Of a stretch of 47,110 bases of DNA, positions 19,565 to 30,481 are shown in pieces; positions within the stretch are counted from its first letter, which is position 1; every line of letters starts with the position of its first letter. Both the position numbers and the translations under genes were made by a program. The notes beneath the pieces are model-generated. The model was given only the letters and a program-made list of their open reading frames with translations. It was not told the origin of the DNA and searched no databases. This DNA comes from Patescibacteria group bacterium UBA5194 (GTDB lineage: Bacteria > Patescibacteriota > Gracilibacteria > BD1-5 > UBA6164). The stretch is from assembly GCA_002412935.1 (NCBI GenBank), contig DHWA01000021.1, positions 3,434 to 50,543 of the forward strand. The letters are read 5' to 3'.

Positions 19565-22009
19565 TTAAACACTTCCTATTCTATACTCTATTTCCTTTCA
19601 TACAAATTCCTTATCTCTACCGTATTTTAGTCTTGATAATTCTATAAATGCTTTTGCTATCTTTTTATCTCAAGTCTCAAGATATGCATTAACAGGAATT
19701 ATAGAAAATGGAGTTGTTGGTTGTTGATCTACTGATAGCTTCATAACTGCTTTATATTTATCCATATTTACCAAGTCTTGTTCTGAAAAAACTGGAGCAT
19801 AATACTTTGCCAAAAATTCTCAATCCTCTGGTCAAACTTTATAACTAAGTACACTTCAAACATTACCAAATATTGCATTTTTTAGATTTAGATTAGATTT
19901 TGTTAAAGCATCACTTTTTTCTAATTGTCCTAGATACTGATGGGCCAAAATTAATCAAAGACGATATTTACGAGCTTCAGATAATATAGATTCGATACTA
20001 GGAGTTATATAATTTTGAAACTCATCTATATACAAGAAAAAATCTTTTCTACTTTCTTTTTCAGCTTGTTGTCTTTTCATCGCAGCCATTTGTATCTTAT
20101 TTACAAGTATAAGTCATAAAAGCTCTGAGTTTATATCTCATATAATTCATTTACTTAAATTTATCAAAAGTATTTTTCATGTATCCATAACATCTGCTAC
20201 ATCAAAACTACTTTTTAACTGCCCTAATATATTTCTCATCATTGTATTAGTTATAAATTGTCCAAATTTAGCAGAAAAATATGGTATAATTTCTCACTTT
20301 TCTCTATCTCACATAGATGCAAAAGTCTTGTCCCACCAGCTTTTTACAATAGGATTTTTTAAGTGTCTTATTCTCTCCTTTTGAAACTCATTATCAGTGA
20401 AAAGTCTAATTATATCTGTTATTGCTCATCATTGAGGATAATCCATTAAAGTCAATGCTCAGTTTCTAAAATAATCTTGTAAACGAGGACCAAATATCTC
20501 ATTTCAAAATAATTTTATCATTATATTCATAGCATCTTGAGATACTTTTTCTTTATCTTCAGGAGTATTTGCCTCAAATAAATTCAACCCCATAGGTCTT
20601 GATTCATCAGCTGGATCAAAATAAATTATATCATCTGCTCTTTCTCTTGGGATAAAAGGTAGCAAATCTTTAGCCAAATCTCCATGAGGATCCATTACAG
20701 CTAATCAATTACCATTTCTTAAATCTTGTCTTGCCATAACCTGTATAATACTTGATTTTCAAGTACCTGTTTGCCCAATAATATAAAAATGTCTAAATCT
20801 ATCTTCATTTTTTACTCTTATTTCTTTTTTCATTCACCTATGTTGATTATATCAAATCAATAATCATTCTTTAGGAATATTTGATGGAGCTTTAACTATC
20901 TTGAAATTTTGCCATTTTATTTCTGGAGTTTTGTTGTATTTACTATGTGGAAAATGGAAAAGCGATGCTATTTCCTCGGTATTTAGGATCATTTTTTCTT
21001 TTCAGAAAGGTTTTCTAAAAAATCTATAAATATAATTTTTAATAAGTTTATCATGCGAATGATGAGTAGTGCTTCAAAATTTATTAAAATCTGGATAAGA
21101 AAACTGTGAAAATGCTGAAACTATATTTTTAAGATTTGAATTAACAGAATTCCTATTATTTCAAGTTGTAATAACTTTTATAACTACTTCATATCATGTT
21201 TTATCTCATTTCTCATCTACCGTTTTAGCTCTTTCCTGAGTCAAAGCTGAAGTATCTCATCAGGAATTGCTTGAATTATTATTTTTATCATCTTTATTAT
21301 TACTAAACATTGTTTCAAAAAAGAGTGGAATCAGTTGTAATGGATTATAACTAAAACTAGAATCCGAACTTTTTCATTTCAATATCTTACTTGATACTTT
21401 TGCTGATCATTTTTGCCAATCATCTCATACTGTTCTTAAAAGTATTTGTATAACTGCAGCTTCATCTTCATCAAGTTTTGATAATGCATTAGTTATATTA
21501 TTTACTGGATCTGATTCAAGTTTTTGATATGTTTTTATCGGATAATAATAAGATTTTTTTGTAAAAAGATAAGTTGAAATATGTACTTTTTTATTCAAAA
21601 ATATATTTTCTTCAAGAGTCTCTTCTACAATCGCATCTGGATAAAATCAATTAATTTGTTTTTCTAAAAGTTCTTTGTAATCTTTTGGCAAAACTATGTA
21701 AAAATATATCTCATCTTTCAATGCTATATATTCTAAACTCATTACATCTTGTCATAAAATCTTTTTTAAAATTTTACCAGAATGTATACTTTTTAATGAT
21801 GATAATAATTGTTCCATCAAAGAAACAGCTTCTTTAAAATCTTTTAATGTTTCTCTTTTTTCATCTAAATCACTATCTTTTTTAGGGATTATTACTTTAA
21901 AAAAAGCCATTCTTAGAGATCTTTGCAATTCCATCTTTTTTCTAAAATAGAACAATACAATATATGATATTCCAAATAATAAAACTGCTATAATTATAAA
22001 CCAATACAT
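19565..22009 (-). CDS. TraD/VirD4-like membrane-anchored ATPase (type IV secretion DNA-binding family)
   Basis: The 814-residue protein has one N-terminal membrane helix (residues 2-20), a region of about 370 residues with acidic and coiled segments, then a RecA-like motor. Walker A is GQTGTGKS at residues 412-419, followed by MDPHGDLAKDLLPFIP; Walker B is FLYIDEFQNY with Asp662-Glu663; then a sensor region LILAHQYLGQL. This domain order is that of TraD/VirD4 coupling proteins and their CPR relatives, usually found without other T4SS genes. It may pump DNA or act in DNA uptake with the pili. The Walker A Gly417 is a TGA codon. It is single-gene, divergent from spoU. Confidence 0.8.
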
Positions 22010-22133
22010 TTTTTTTACTTTTAAATTTTACTCTGTTATATTATAACATAATTTCTCATATATAATAATTATAATGTATAAAAACACTTGAAAAACTTAA
22101 ATTAGAATGTAGAATATAGAAAATTAAAAATCT

Positions 22134-22246
22134 GTCATTCCGGACTTGATCCGGAATCTCTAGCAAAATAAAAACACTTTTAATGCAATTATGAGAAATA
22201 AACAAGTTATGTGAATTGATAGATTCCGTGTCTAGCACGGAATGAC
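22134..22246. repeat. Paired-hairpin repeat element C
   Basis: A 113-bp element begins GTCATTCCGGACTTGATCCGGAAT and ends ATTCCGTGTCTAGCACGGAATGAC. It fills most of the divergent intergenic region between the ATPase gene and the SpoU-type gene, where promoters are expected. Confidence 0.85.
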
Positions 22247-22279
22247 AATACTTTAAACTACCTACTAACACTTATTCCA

Positions 22280-22726
22280 ATGAAAATAATTCTTCTTGAT
22301 TCAATTAGATCTATGCAAAATGTATGAGCAATTTTTAGAAATGCTGATTGAGCATGATTTGAAAAAATAATATTAACTTGATTTACTCCAACTCCACCAA
22401 GAAACGAGATCAATAAAACTGCTTTATGAGCAGAAAATAGTGTAATTTGGGAATATTATGAAAATCCTTTAGATGTAATAAACCAATTAAAAAAAGAATG
22501 ATATAAGATTTATAGTGTAGAACTTGCAAAAAATAGTATAGATTATAGAGAATTTTTCTGAAAAAAACAAGATAAAATCTGCCTAATAATGTGAAATGAA
22601 GTATCTTGAGTTCGCCAAAATATACTTGATAATTCTGATAAAATTCTTATGATACCAATGATGTGAAAGAAAAACTCTCTAAATGTATCTGTAGCTGCTT
22701 GAATAGTTATGTATGCATTTGTGTAA
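22280..22726 (+). CDS. SpoU/TrmH-family RNA 2'-O-methyltransferase
   Basis: The 148-residue SPOUT-knot methyltransferase has motif 1 SMQNVGAIFRNADGAG, motif 2 LIMGNEVSGV and motif 3 NSLNVSVAAGIVMYA, the three SpoU signatures in order. TrmH-type enzymes methylate the 2'-OH of tRNA or rRNA with SAM. The size is that of a minimal catalytic domain without an N-terminal RNA-binding extension, so the RNA substrate cannot be given. Motif glycines are TGA. It is the first gene of a plus-strand run, followed after 68 nt by the U32 peptidase. Confidence 0.92.
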
Positions 22727-22794
22727 AGAAATAAAACTTATGAAAAAAATCAAGATTTTATTATCTTTATTATTTAATCTTTAGTCTCTTATTT

Positions 22795-24168
22795 ATGTTT
22801 AAAAAAATCGTCTGACTTTGATTTAGTTCAAAATGAAAAAATGCAAAAGATGTAGGAGAATACATAAAATCTCTTGTTGATTCTTGAGCTTGAGAATTTT
22901 TTACTGGATATAATCCTCCATATTGGTATGAAAAATTTGGTTTTGAAGTAAGTCCAAATGGTAGATTTGCTGAACATGAACAAATAACTGATTTTGAAAC
23001 ATTAAAACAAATAGTACAAGAGGTTCATTCTCATAATCTAGAAATCTTTGTAAATCTAAATGCTTGGTACTATACAAATGAAACTTTCCCTCTAATTCAA
23101 AAAATGATAGAAGAAATAAAATCTATATGATTTGACTGAATTATATGTGGTAATATATGAATTCTAGAATATCTAAAAGAAATAAACTATACATGAAAAA
23201 TAAATATTTCTACAATACTTGCTCTTTATAATAGTGAAGCAATAAGATTTTTTACAGAAAACTACAAAGTAAATAAGATAATATTAAGTAGAGAAGTAAC
23301 TTTAAAAGAAATAGAAAATTTAGCCTTAGAATTTAGCGATATTGATTTTGAAGTCTTTTGAGAATGAGATTTTTGTAGATACAATAATTGATTATGTTTT
23401 GCTGAACACAAATACTGAAGCAAAGATATCTGTACTGTAGTTGTAAATGATCTAATTATAAAAAATAGATTTAAACCAGAATATAAAAAAATAATTCTTG
23501 ATAAAACTTTAACAAATTCTGAAAAATGAGAACTATTAAACAATAATTATAAAGAACCTTTTAGCTTGATAAATGAAATTTTAGAAAATATTGAAATTTG
23601 AGTATATGACAAAGATTACTACATAAAAGAATTAATTCTAATAATTAATTCTCTAAAAAATAGAATAGATTTATATTATGATTCACTAAAACAAATAGAA
23701 AATAAAGATAATAAAAAAATTATTACTCTATTAAAATGATTAAATTATTTATTAAATGAGAATAATTCCTATTTAAAAATAGAAGAAAAAAATGCTTTTA
23801 TAGAACTAAAAAATGAACTTACTAGATCTATGAAATCATGAATATCCTATAATCTAGAAAAAGAAAAAGATTTATGATGAAAAACAAAAATCAAGTCCCT
23901 AGAATTAGCAAGTTTCTACTCTAGAACTGATAATTTAAACTTATATGCTTTTCTGTTTTTTTCTAAATTTAAAAATATAGTTACTATGAAATTTCCAACA
24001 AGATGAAGACATTCTATAAATAAATTTGATTGGATTAAAAAAGTAGTTGAGAGTTGAAATGTTGATGAGTCTTTAATTGATAGATGAGTAAGTATTGAGA
24101 GATCTCATTATGATTTGACTTATATTTTTAAAGATAAATTATGGTTTAGAAAACTCATTAATAAATAA
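22795..24168 (+). CDS. U32-family peptidase-like protein
   Basis: The 457-residue protein starts with GLGFSSKGKNAKDVGEYIKSLV, then a TIM-barrel-like region with LEIFVNLNAWYY. The U32 signature follows: VNKIILSREVTLKEIENLA, then DFEVFGEGDFCRYNNGLCF with the two clustered Cys. U32 proteins include RlhA, TrhP and UbiU-type factors that act in RNA hydroxylation and collagenase-like proteins. The family motif is clear, but which subgroup is not. The C-terminal 180 residues are Lys/Glu/Asn-rich and unrecognised. It is likely cotranscribed with the next gene (12-nt gap). Confidence 0.8.
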
Positions 24169-24180
24169 TAATTCAAAAAT

Positions 24181-25197
24181 ATGCATATTTTTATCGCAAT
24201 AGCATTTTGACTCTTAATAAATCACCTAACCTGATGACTAGATTTCAATACTATGCTATGTTTTTTTGCTGGAATTTTTTTAATTATGCCTCCATTACTA
24301 AACTTTAAAGTTAAAGATTTTTTATTATTAAAAGATTTTAAAGCAGTCTTACTTCTAGATATTGTACTAAACTTTGTAATTATACCATTTTTATTTTTTT
24401 ATATTTGATATTTATTTTTATGAGACACATCAGCTACCTATGCTTTATTATTACTATGATTTTTACCTTGATGATGAATGTTGTTTTCTTGGATACAAAA
24501 AACTTGATGAAATATAAAATTCTCATTTCCTATATTTTTCTTAAATATCTTAATTTTTAGTAGTATATTTTTTCAATTAAATGTCTTTCTAGAACAAAAA
24601 TGAGAAGAAATAAGTAATAGAAATATAGAAAATATTTTTATAAATAAAAATGAAGAAGCTTGTTTTTTAGATACTTTAACTTATGGTAAAGTCAATTGTG
24701 GTTTATGATCTTCAATGAAAGTTAATCCTATTTCAATAATAATAGTTTTGATAATAGTTCCTTTTATACTTAGTAGAATAATTCTTATTTCTGAAAAATT
24801 TACAAACTTAATAAAACCTAAAATAAAAATTATCAGCCAAATAGCTACTTTTACAATTATAACTTATATATTTTCACTTAAATCAATGAATGTTATTTTT
24901 GATACAAGTTATTTTACTATTTTTAAATTTTTGTGAATAATTCTCTTGATTTATGTAGTAGTTTACACAATGATTTATACTATAAGTTTCTCAAAATTAA
25001 TTGATAAAGAAATAAATATTGCTCTGTTTTGGAATTCTGCAACTCGTTTTATAACTTTATGATTAATATTATCTTTTATATACAAAGATTTATTTTGAGT
25101 TGATTTCTTACTTATAATGAGTTTATGATATATAGTACAGATAAGTCTATCTTATATATTCGCTAAAATAATCATTAAAAAAAGCACTAAAATTTAG
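24181..25197 (+). CDS. Ten-helix membrane transporter, ACR3/BASS (SBF)-like
   Basis: The 338-residue protein is almost entirely membrane helices, about ten. One motif, YALLLLGFLPGGGMLFSW, resembles the paired discontinuous helix motif of bile-acid/arsenite (SBF/ACR3) carriers, and the order of helices before it (MLCFFAGIFLIMPPLLNFKVKDFLLLKDFK) fits. A loop of about 60 residues with two Cys follows the fifth helix. Substrate cannot be predicted. It lies 12 nt after the U32 gene. The stop codon is inside the terminator hairpin shared with the convergent bL33 gene. Confidence 0.5.
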
Positions 25198-25203
25198 TGC
25201 TTT
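25177..25203 (-). terminator. Terminator of rpmG overlapping the end of the transporter gene
   Basis: AAAGCACTAAA and TTTAGTGCTTT form an 11-bp stem. On the minus strand it is followed by seven T, 20 nt past the rpmG stop. It overlaps the last codons and the TAG stop of the convergent gene. Confidence 0.7.
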
Positions 25204-25222
25204 ATAAATATCTATGTAAAAA

Positions 25223-25402
25223 TTACCCTTTTTTAATTTCTTTCATTTTTAAAACTTCATGTTGTCTAGTTTTTGGATTGTATTTTCTTAAAGAAAGTTT
25301 TTTACCTTGTGGAAAATTTCTTTTTTGAATATTAGTTACATAACATAAATTCCCTGTTTCTTCACTATATAAACCTACATAAGTTCTTTTTCCTTTAGCC
25401 AT
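25223..25402 (-). CDS. rpmG: 50S ribosomal protein bL33
   Basis: The 59-residue basic protein MAKGKRTYVGLYSEETGNLC... matches bL33: an N-terminal basic strand, CYVTNIQKRN, LSLRKYNPKTRQHEVLKMKEIKKG. It lacks the zinc Cys pairs, so it is the C-minus form with one remaining Cys. All five glycines are GGN and none is TGA. It is a single-gene unit with a terminator. Confidence 0.93.
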   Translation of the reverse strand: MAKGKRTYVGLYSEETGNLCYVTNIQKRNFPQGKKLSLRKYNPKTRQHEVLKMKEIKKG

Positions 25403-25474
25403 AAATCGAAAAATAATATATAAAATAATTTTATTATGCTGTAATTATATAGATTTTTTTTTAATTTCAAGTTT

Positions 25475-26326
25475 TTATTTACTATTTTTATAATATTCTG
25501 CAAAAGTAATATTTTCATTAAAAAGTTTTTTTGCTAAAGAAACTCCTAGATACCTCCAATGCCAAGGTTCTACAACATATCAATCCACTGCTACACCTTT
25601 TTGATAAGTATTATGAAACCCATATTTATAAGCATTTTCTTTCATCCATTCAAAATACGATACAAATTTAGAATTATTTAAAAACTCTTTTTGTGTGCTT
25701 GCTTCCCATAAATCTAGAGCAAGTCCTGTTTGATGTTCTGAAAATCAAGGTTTAGCACAAAATAAATCACTACATCATCTAGATTTTATTCAAACTTGAT
25801 AATCATAACTTCTGTAAGCACTTACAACTACCATTTTTTCTCAAAAATTATCAAAAAAATCTTTTGCCATTTGTTGTAAAGCTTGGTTTGCTTCAGTTCT
25901 CAAAGTTTGATATCATTTTATATCTGCTACATAATCAGATGAAACATTAATAAGATTTTTTGGAACATAAGACAAATTATAAAAACTTATTTTATTATTC
26001 ACAAATTTTGTTATAGGACTATCATCACCATAATTCTTTTTAACAATGTCATTATTTATTATTTCATTTTCCTCTATTATCTGATTATCTTTTACTTGTT
26101 CTTTAACAAAATTTATATGATTTATCTTTGTAGCAATAAAATATCTATTTTGATGAATAACAAAAATCAAAGAAACTAAATATAAAACTAAAAAAAAAGT
26201 GAAAATATAAGCATATATCCTAATTCTGTAAATTGGATTAAATAAATTTGGATTAAAAGTTTTTTTTCTTTTATCATTTTTATTTATATTTATTTTTTTA
26301 CTTTTACCTGTTTTTTTATTAAACAT
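25475..26326 (-). CDS. VanY-like D-alanyl-D-alanine carboxypeptidase (peptidase M15B)
   Basis: The 283-residue protein has a basic cytoplasmic N-terminus (about 35 residues), one membrane helix (about 36-58), a linker, and an extracytoplasmic M15B domain. Zinc-site motifs are visible: SAYRSYDYQ, then SEHQTGLALDL (His and Asp ligands) and EPWHWRYL (catalytic and His ligand). It trims D-Ala from peptidoglycan stem peptides and thereby implies that the cell makes or remodels a wall. Several motif glycines are TGA. It is divergent from the YggS-type gene, with a promoter-like sequence between them. Confidence 0.93.
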
Positions 26327-26360
26327 TTTTTATAATTATAAATAAAATGTAATTTGAAGT

Positions 26361-26388
26361 ATTATCTCAATTTGTCTGTTTTTGTCAA
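26361..26388 (-). promoter_or_regulatory. Putative promoter of the VanY-like gene
   Basis: On the minus strand TTGACA, 16 bp, GATAAT ends 35 nt upstream of the start at 26326. The -35 is a perfect consensus. Confidence 0.55.
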
Positions 26389-26498
26389 ATACTTGTATAA
26401 ATTCAACTGTATTTTTTGTTTTTTTCATTTATAAAATCTTTTTTGTTTTTATTATTTGTTTGTACAATAAATAATATTTTAAAAAATAAATATTGTTT

Positions 26499-27125
26499 AT
26501 GATAAATATTTCTCTTTTTGAAGAATTTAAAAAAAGTAAATCTAAAATACTTGCAGTAACAAAATATTGGGATACATTTGAAACTAATAAAATAATCCAG
26601 GAAATTGAAAAGTCTTATCCTGAAATATTATTTTGAATATGAGAAAATAGAATTGAGAAAATTGTAGAGAAAAAAATATCTAAAGAAAATATGAATTTTA
26701 TATGACAAATTCAATCAAAAAAGCTAGAAAAAATAGTTTCTTTTTGTTCTACAATTCATTCACTAGATAACTTAAAATATGCTTTATTAATAAATAAATT
26801 ATCAAAAGAAAAAGATATTAAAACAAAAGTATTTTTACAAATAAAACTTGATAATGAAAAAATTTCTTGAATAGAAATCAATGTATTTCCTGATATTTTG
26901 AAAGAAGTACAAAAACTAGAAAATATCGAAATACTTTGAATATCAGGGATGTGAGCATGAGTTTTTACTACAAAAGAAAAAGAAAGTGAATTTGAATTAC
27001 TTATAAATTTAAGAAACCAATATCTACCTTGAAAATTAATTTCAGCTTGAACTAGTAGAGATTATAAAATAGCATTGAAATACTGAATTGAAGTTATAAG
27101 AATTTGAAATAAGATTATTACTTAA
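26499..27125 (+). CDS. yggS: YggS/PLPBP-family pyridoxal-phosphate protein
   Basis: The 208-residue protein keeps the PLPBP pattern: ILAVTKYWDT with the PLP lysine, FGIGENRIEKI, FIGQIQSKK, TIHSLDNLKYA, FLQIKLDNEK, GISGMGAG and a C-terminal SAGTSRDYKIALKYGIEVIRIGNKI. Family members bind PLP without catalysis and keep B6 and amino-acid pools in balance. The GENR and RIG phosphate-binding motifs are intact; several of their glycines are TGA. Its last 8 nt overlap the end of the convergent gene at 27118. Confidence 0.92.
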
Positions 27126-28587
27126 CATTTCAAATATACTCTTTCAAGTCATTGATGTGATTTGGTCTAAGTTTCTTTATATCACTTTTTAATCAAACTT
27201 TTTCCATAAAATATCTGAAATTGATATTATTCCAGATATCTGAATTATTTTTCACAAAAGATTTATTTATACTATCTAATGATAATCATTTTTTAGATAA
27301 AAATTTTAATAATTTATTTTTATATTCTATTTCACTTAATTTCTCTGGTAATCATAATTCAATTCATAGTTTTTCAAAATCGATTAAGTTCATAGTAGAT
27401 AAAATTTTTCCTGTCTTTGTTTTTACAAATGTATTTATATATTTATAAAATAAAGATCTTTTTTCTGTATACAATCTTTCAAATCTCTTAATTCAATAAA
27501 AATTCAATCAATACAAACAATTAACTCAAATACTTTTAAATGTTTCATGTAAAGATTTTTTTATTTCTTCTTCATTATAATCAATGTCTTTGGGAACTAA
27601 ACTTAGTCATATTCTCCTTGCAAATTTTTTTAAATAATTAAATCTATAATCTTGTAATTTTTCTATTCAAAGTTCATTTAACATCTTTCTACACTCATCA
27701 TTACTCCATAACAAAGCTCTTATATCTTTTTGTTTATAATCCTTTAAATCATTAAAATTTCTTATACCATTTTCTAATAAGAATCTTTTTATTTCTTGTT
27801 TTTGATTAACTAATTTATTTTTTAATCATAATTCGACTCATAATTCTTTAATATCATTTTTTAAAATAAATGACTTTTGTTTTTGTTTTACATAAACAAA
27901 ATAATATTCAAGTAATGCATTATTACCTACTATTTTTTTAAAATCAATTACGTCTATAGACAATAAATCATCTAAATAATTTATTTTATATATCTTAAAT
28001 ATACCAATAATACTTTCTTTTAACTCATTATCATCTAATTTTTTTAGACCTATATCATGTCAAAATAATTCAAAATCATTAAATTTTATTCTTACAATAC
28101 CTTTCTTCTTTGCTCTTATAAAAAAATATATGAAAATCTTATCGCCTCAAAAAGATGATTTAAAATTATTTAATCAATAAATAATTAATTCATTAATGTT
28201 TGTTATAGATTTAGATTTTAATTCTTCTCAAATATAATCTTTAATCTCTTTGACTGATAATCTATGATATCCTAAATACTGTCAAAATTTTAAAATTCCC
28301 TTTAATGTAATTTTAGAAACTGTTTCTCATGTAATTTTTTTATAATAATCTAATAAATTATTCTGAATCAATATTTGTCTAAAATCTTCTATTTTTATAA
28401 AAAATAAATCATAGTAATTATTTATTTTCTTGGATTTCAAAACATTATTTGCTAAATCTAAAGAAGACATTCACACCATACTCTGAGTTGTATCTCTTAC
28501 TTTATCTTGATGGTTTATTATTTTATCCAATCATAATTTTCATTTATCATCATATAAAGTTACTGATTTATCTATTATTTCAGTCAT
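27118..28587 (-). CDS. Hypothetical protein, 489 aa, Lys/Asn-rich
   Basis: Not recognised. It has no signal peptide or membrane helix. It is predicted largely helical, with recurring phrases of the type (K/E)LG(V/I)ELGL..KL...E.. followed by a FL...G(I/L) segment (for example KELGVELGLKNKLVNQKQE and EKLGIELGLPEKLSEIEYK), plus LGYHRLSVKEIK and LRPNHINDLKEYIG near the two ends. Repeated short helical units with an aromatic-rich background could be a repeat scaffold or an RNA-binding protein. It ends by overlapping the YggS-type gene. About 20 in-frame TGA codons split it completely under the standard code. Confidence 0.7.
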
Positions 28588-28632
28588 TTACTAATCCCAT
28601 TAATATTAAAATATAATAAATTATATCATAAT

Positions 28633-29790
28633 TTAATCAATAATTCAACTCATAATTAATTCATTTCCTAAATATATAGCACCTATCTGTCCGCTTGTTA
28701 TTGCTCTTTGTTTTTCTCTAAATTTTATTTCAAATTTATTATCATCAATTTTTATAATGCTACAATCTTGATCTGATTGTCTATATCTAATTTTAACCTT
28801 AGCGTTCAGTGGAAATTGAAAATCTTTTTTTCATAAAAAATGAATATGTTTTAAAATCAATTTATCATCATAAAGTTCTAAATCACTTTCAGTTCAAACT
28901 ATTAATCTATTGTTTTCTATATCTTTTTTAATAACAAAAATTGGTTCCTTTAATCATCCAATTTCAATTCACTTTCTTTGTCATATAGTATAATAGAAAA
29001 TTCCATTGTGCCTTCCTAAAATATTTCAACTTGTATCAACTATATCTCACTCTTTATGTTCTATTCTCTTCTCTAAAAATTCTTTAAAATCTACTTTTCC
29101 AACAAAACAAATTCACTGACTATCTTTTCTTTTTGCATTTGGTAAACCTATTTCTTCTGCTATCCTTCTAACTTTACTTTTTTCTAAGTGTCAAATAGGA
29201 AAAAGTGACTTAGATAATTGAAATTGATTCAAAAAAGCTAAAAAATATGATTGATCTTTTGTTGAGTCTATTCACTTTAATAAATGAATAATATTCTCAG
29301 GCTGTCATTGCGAGGTACGAAGCAATCCATTTACTACATTGTTTCACGTTTTCTGGATTGCTTCGTTACTCTCGCAATGACAGTTATTCACTATCCACTC
29401 TACACTATTCACTATTTGTGCATAATGCCCTGTCGCTATATAATCAAAACCAAGTTCCATAGCTTCTTCCAAAAACATCTTGAATTTTATTTCTTTATTA
29501 CACATCACATCTGGATTTGGAGTGATTCATTTTTTATATCACTCGTACATATAATTTAATACTTTTTCTTCATACTCTTCCCTATAATCAAAAGTAAAAA
29601 AAGGTATTTTTAAGTACTCTGCAACTTCTTTTGCAACTTTTATATCTACCTTTGTTGGACAATTTGAATTTTCTTCATCCAAGTAATTTATCATAAATCA
29701 AGCAGTTACATCGTACCCTTGCTTTTGTAGTAAATATGCCGAAACTGCACTATCAACTCATCCAGATAATCAAACTAAAACTTTTTTCAT
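28633..29790 (-). CDS. mnmA: tRNA-specific 2-thiouridylase MnmA, with an in-frame repeat insertion
   Basis: MnmA thiolates U34 of tRNA. The P-loop is GLSGGVDSAVS near the start. The two catalytic Cys are Cys97 (NPDVMCNKEIKF) and Cys228 (DSQGICFVG), with DSTKDQSYFL and FYYTIGQRKGIEIGG between and after. Length is 385 aa versus about 360-370 usually. Between ATGHYA (119-124) and LLKGIDSTKDQ there are 46 residues where E. coli has 12. The Cys-Cys distance is 131 against 97 in E. coli (C102/C199). The 34 extra residues are mostly encoded by repeat element D, in frame, and contain TGA codons read as Gly. The rest looks intact, so the enzyme is probably functional. Confidence 0.93.
29302..29383. 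repeat. Paired-hairpin repeat element D inside mnmA
   Basis: An 82-bp element begins CTGTCATTGCGAGGTACGAAGCAATCC and ends GGATTGCTTCG..CTCGCAATGACAG (long outer inverted repeat, 29302-29328 and 29354-29383). It has the same layout as elements A to C but GTCATTGC rather than GTCATTCC. It lies within mnmA codons 136-163. Confidence 0.85.
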
Positions 29791-30019
29791 AATTTTAAAA
29801 TGGTGATTTAATATTTGTTATTTTTGTATTCTCTTTCATTTTTAATAAATATTCTTGATTATTAATTATAATGTTTATAATTAAAATAATAATTAGTTTT
29901 TACTAAATTTAGGTCGCATTTTATTCTATTTTAGAGTAAAAGCAAATATAGGTTCAGATAAAAAGTAGTTAAACGAAATTCACTAATTCAGCATTTAAAT
30001 ATATAACAATATCAATTTT

Positions 30020-30481
30020 ATGAACTACAAACACACTCAAATTAGTTACATGATGATAGTTGTTACTCTAGCCGTGCTGGTATTCTTCACATGGGCTCAT
30101 ATTATGGCCTCTGCTGAACCTCCTTCTACTGATTCAGGTACAAATTTTGCCGTTACTGCCATAATGGCATTAATTCTGTTTATTCTTGCTTCATTTACAT
30201 CACTTCAAGTAATTATTGATGAAAAATATTTACGAATCAAGTTTGGCTATGGTATTTGTCAGAAAAAGTTTTTGCTTAACGATGTAACATCCGCTAAAAC
30301 CGTAAAGAATCATTGGTATTATGGATGGTGAATAAGAGTGTGGTTATGGCCTAAAATGTGGATTTACAATGTGTCCGGTTTTGATGCAGTTGAAATAAAA
30401 CTGAAAAATGGTAAAACATATAGGATAGGCACGGATGAACCTAAAAAATTAGAACAAACAATTCTGCATTCAATTAAGTAA
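30020..30481 (+). CDS. Bacterial PH-domain-like membrane protein, probably horizontally acquired
   Basis: The 153-residue protein has two membrane helices (about residues 8-30 and 44-64) followed by a soluble beta domain of the bacterial-PH type. Signature: VIIDEKYLRIKFGYG, then NHWYYGWGIRVW, IYNVSGFDAVEIKLKNGKTYRIGTDEP and a C-terminal helix. The pattern is common in Bacteroidota hypothetical proteins. Function is unknown. Base and codon use differ from the neighbours (GGC, CTG, ACG, GCC codons). Only one glycine of about eight is TGA, at the conserved GWGIR position (30329-30331), which suggests recent import followed by the start of adaptation. Confidence 0.75.

Noticed and set aside
22740..22784. 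14-codon open frame MKKIKILLSLLFNL
   Set aside because: Looks like a truncated signal peptide or chance frame in AT-rich DNA; too short for support.
29284..29559. Plus-strand open frame over repeat element D
   Set aside because: Its sequence reads the repeat hairpin in another frame; mnmA on the minus strand is intact and matches its family.
28633..29790. mnmA as a pseudogene because of the insertion
   Set aside because: Frame is preserved and both catalytic Cys and the P-loop are intact; the extra segment sits in a loop position.
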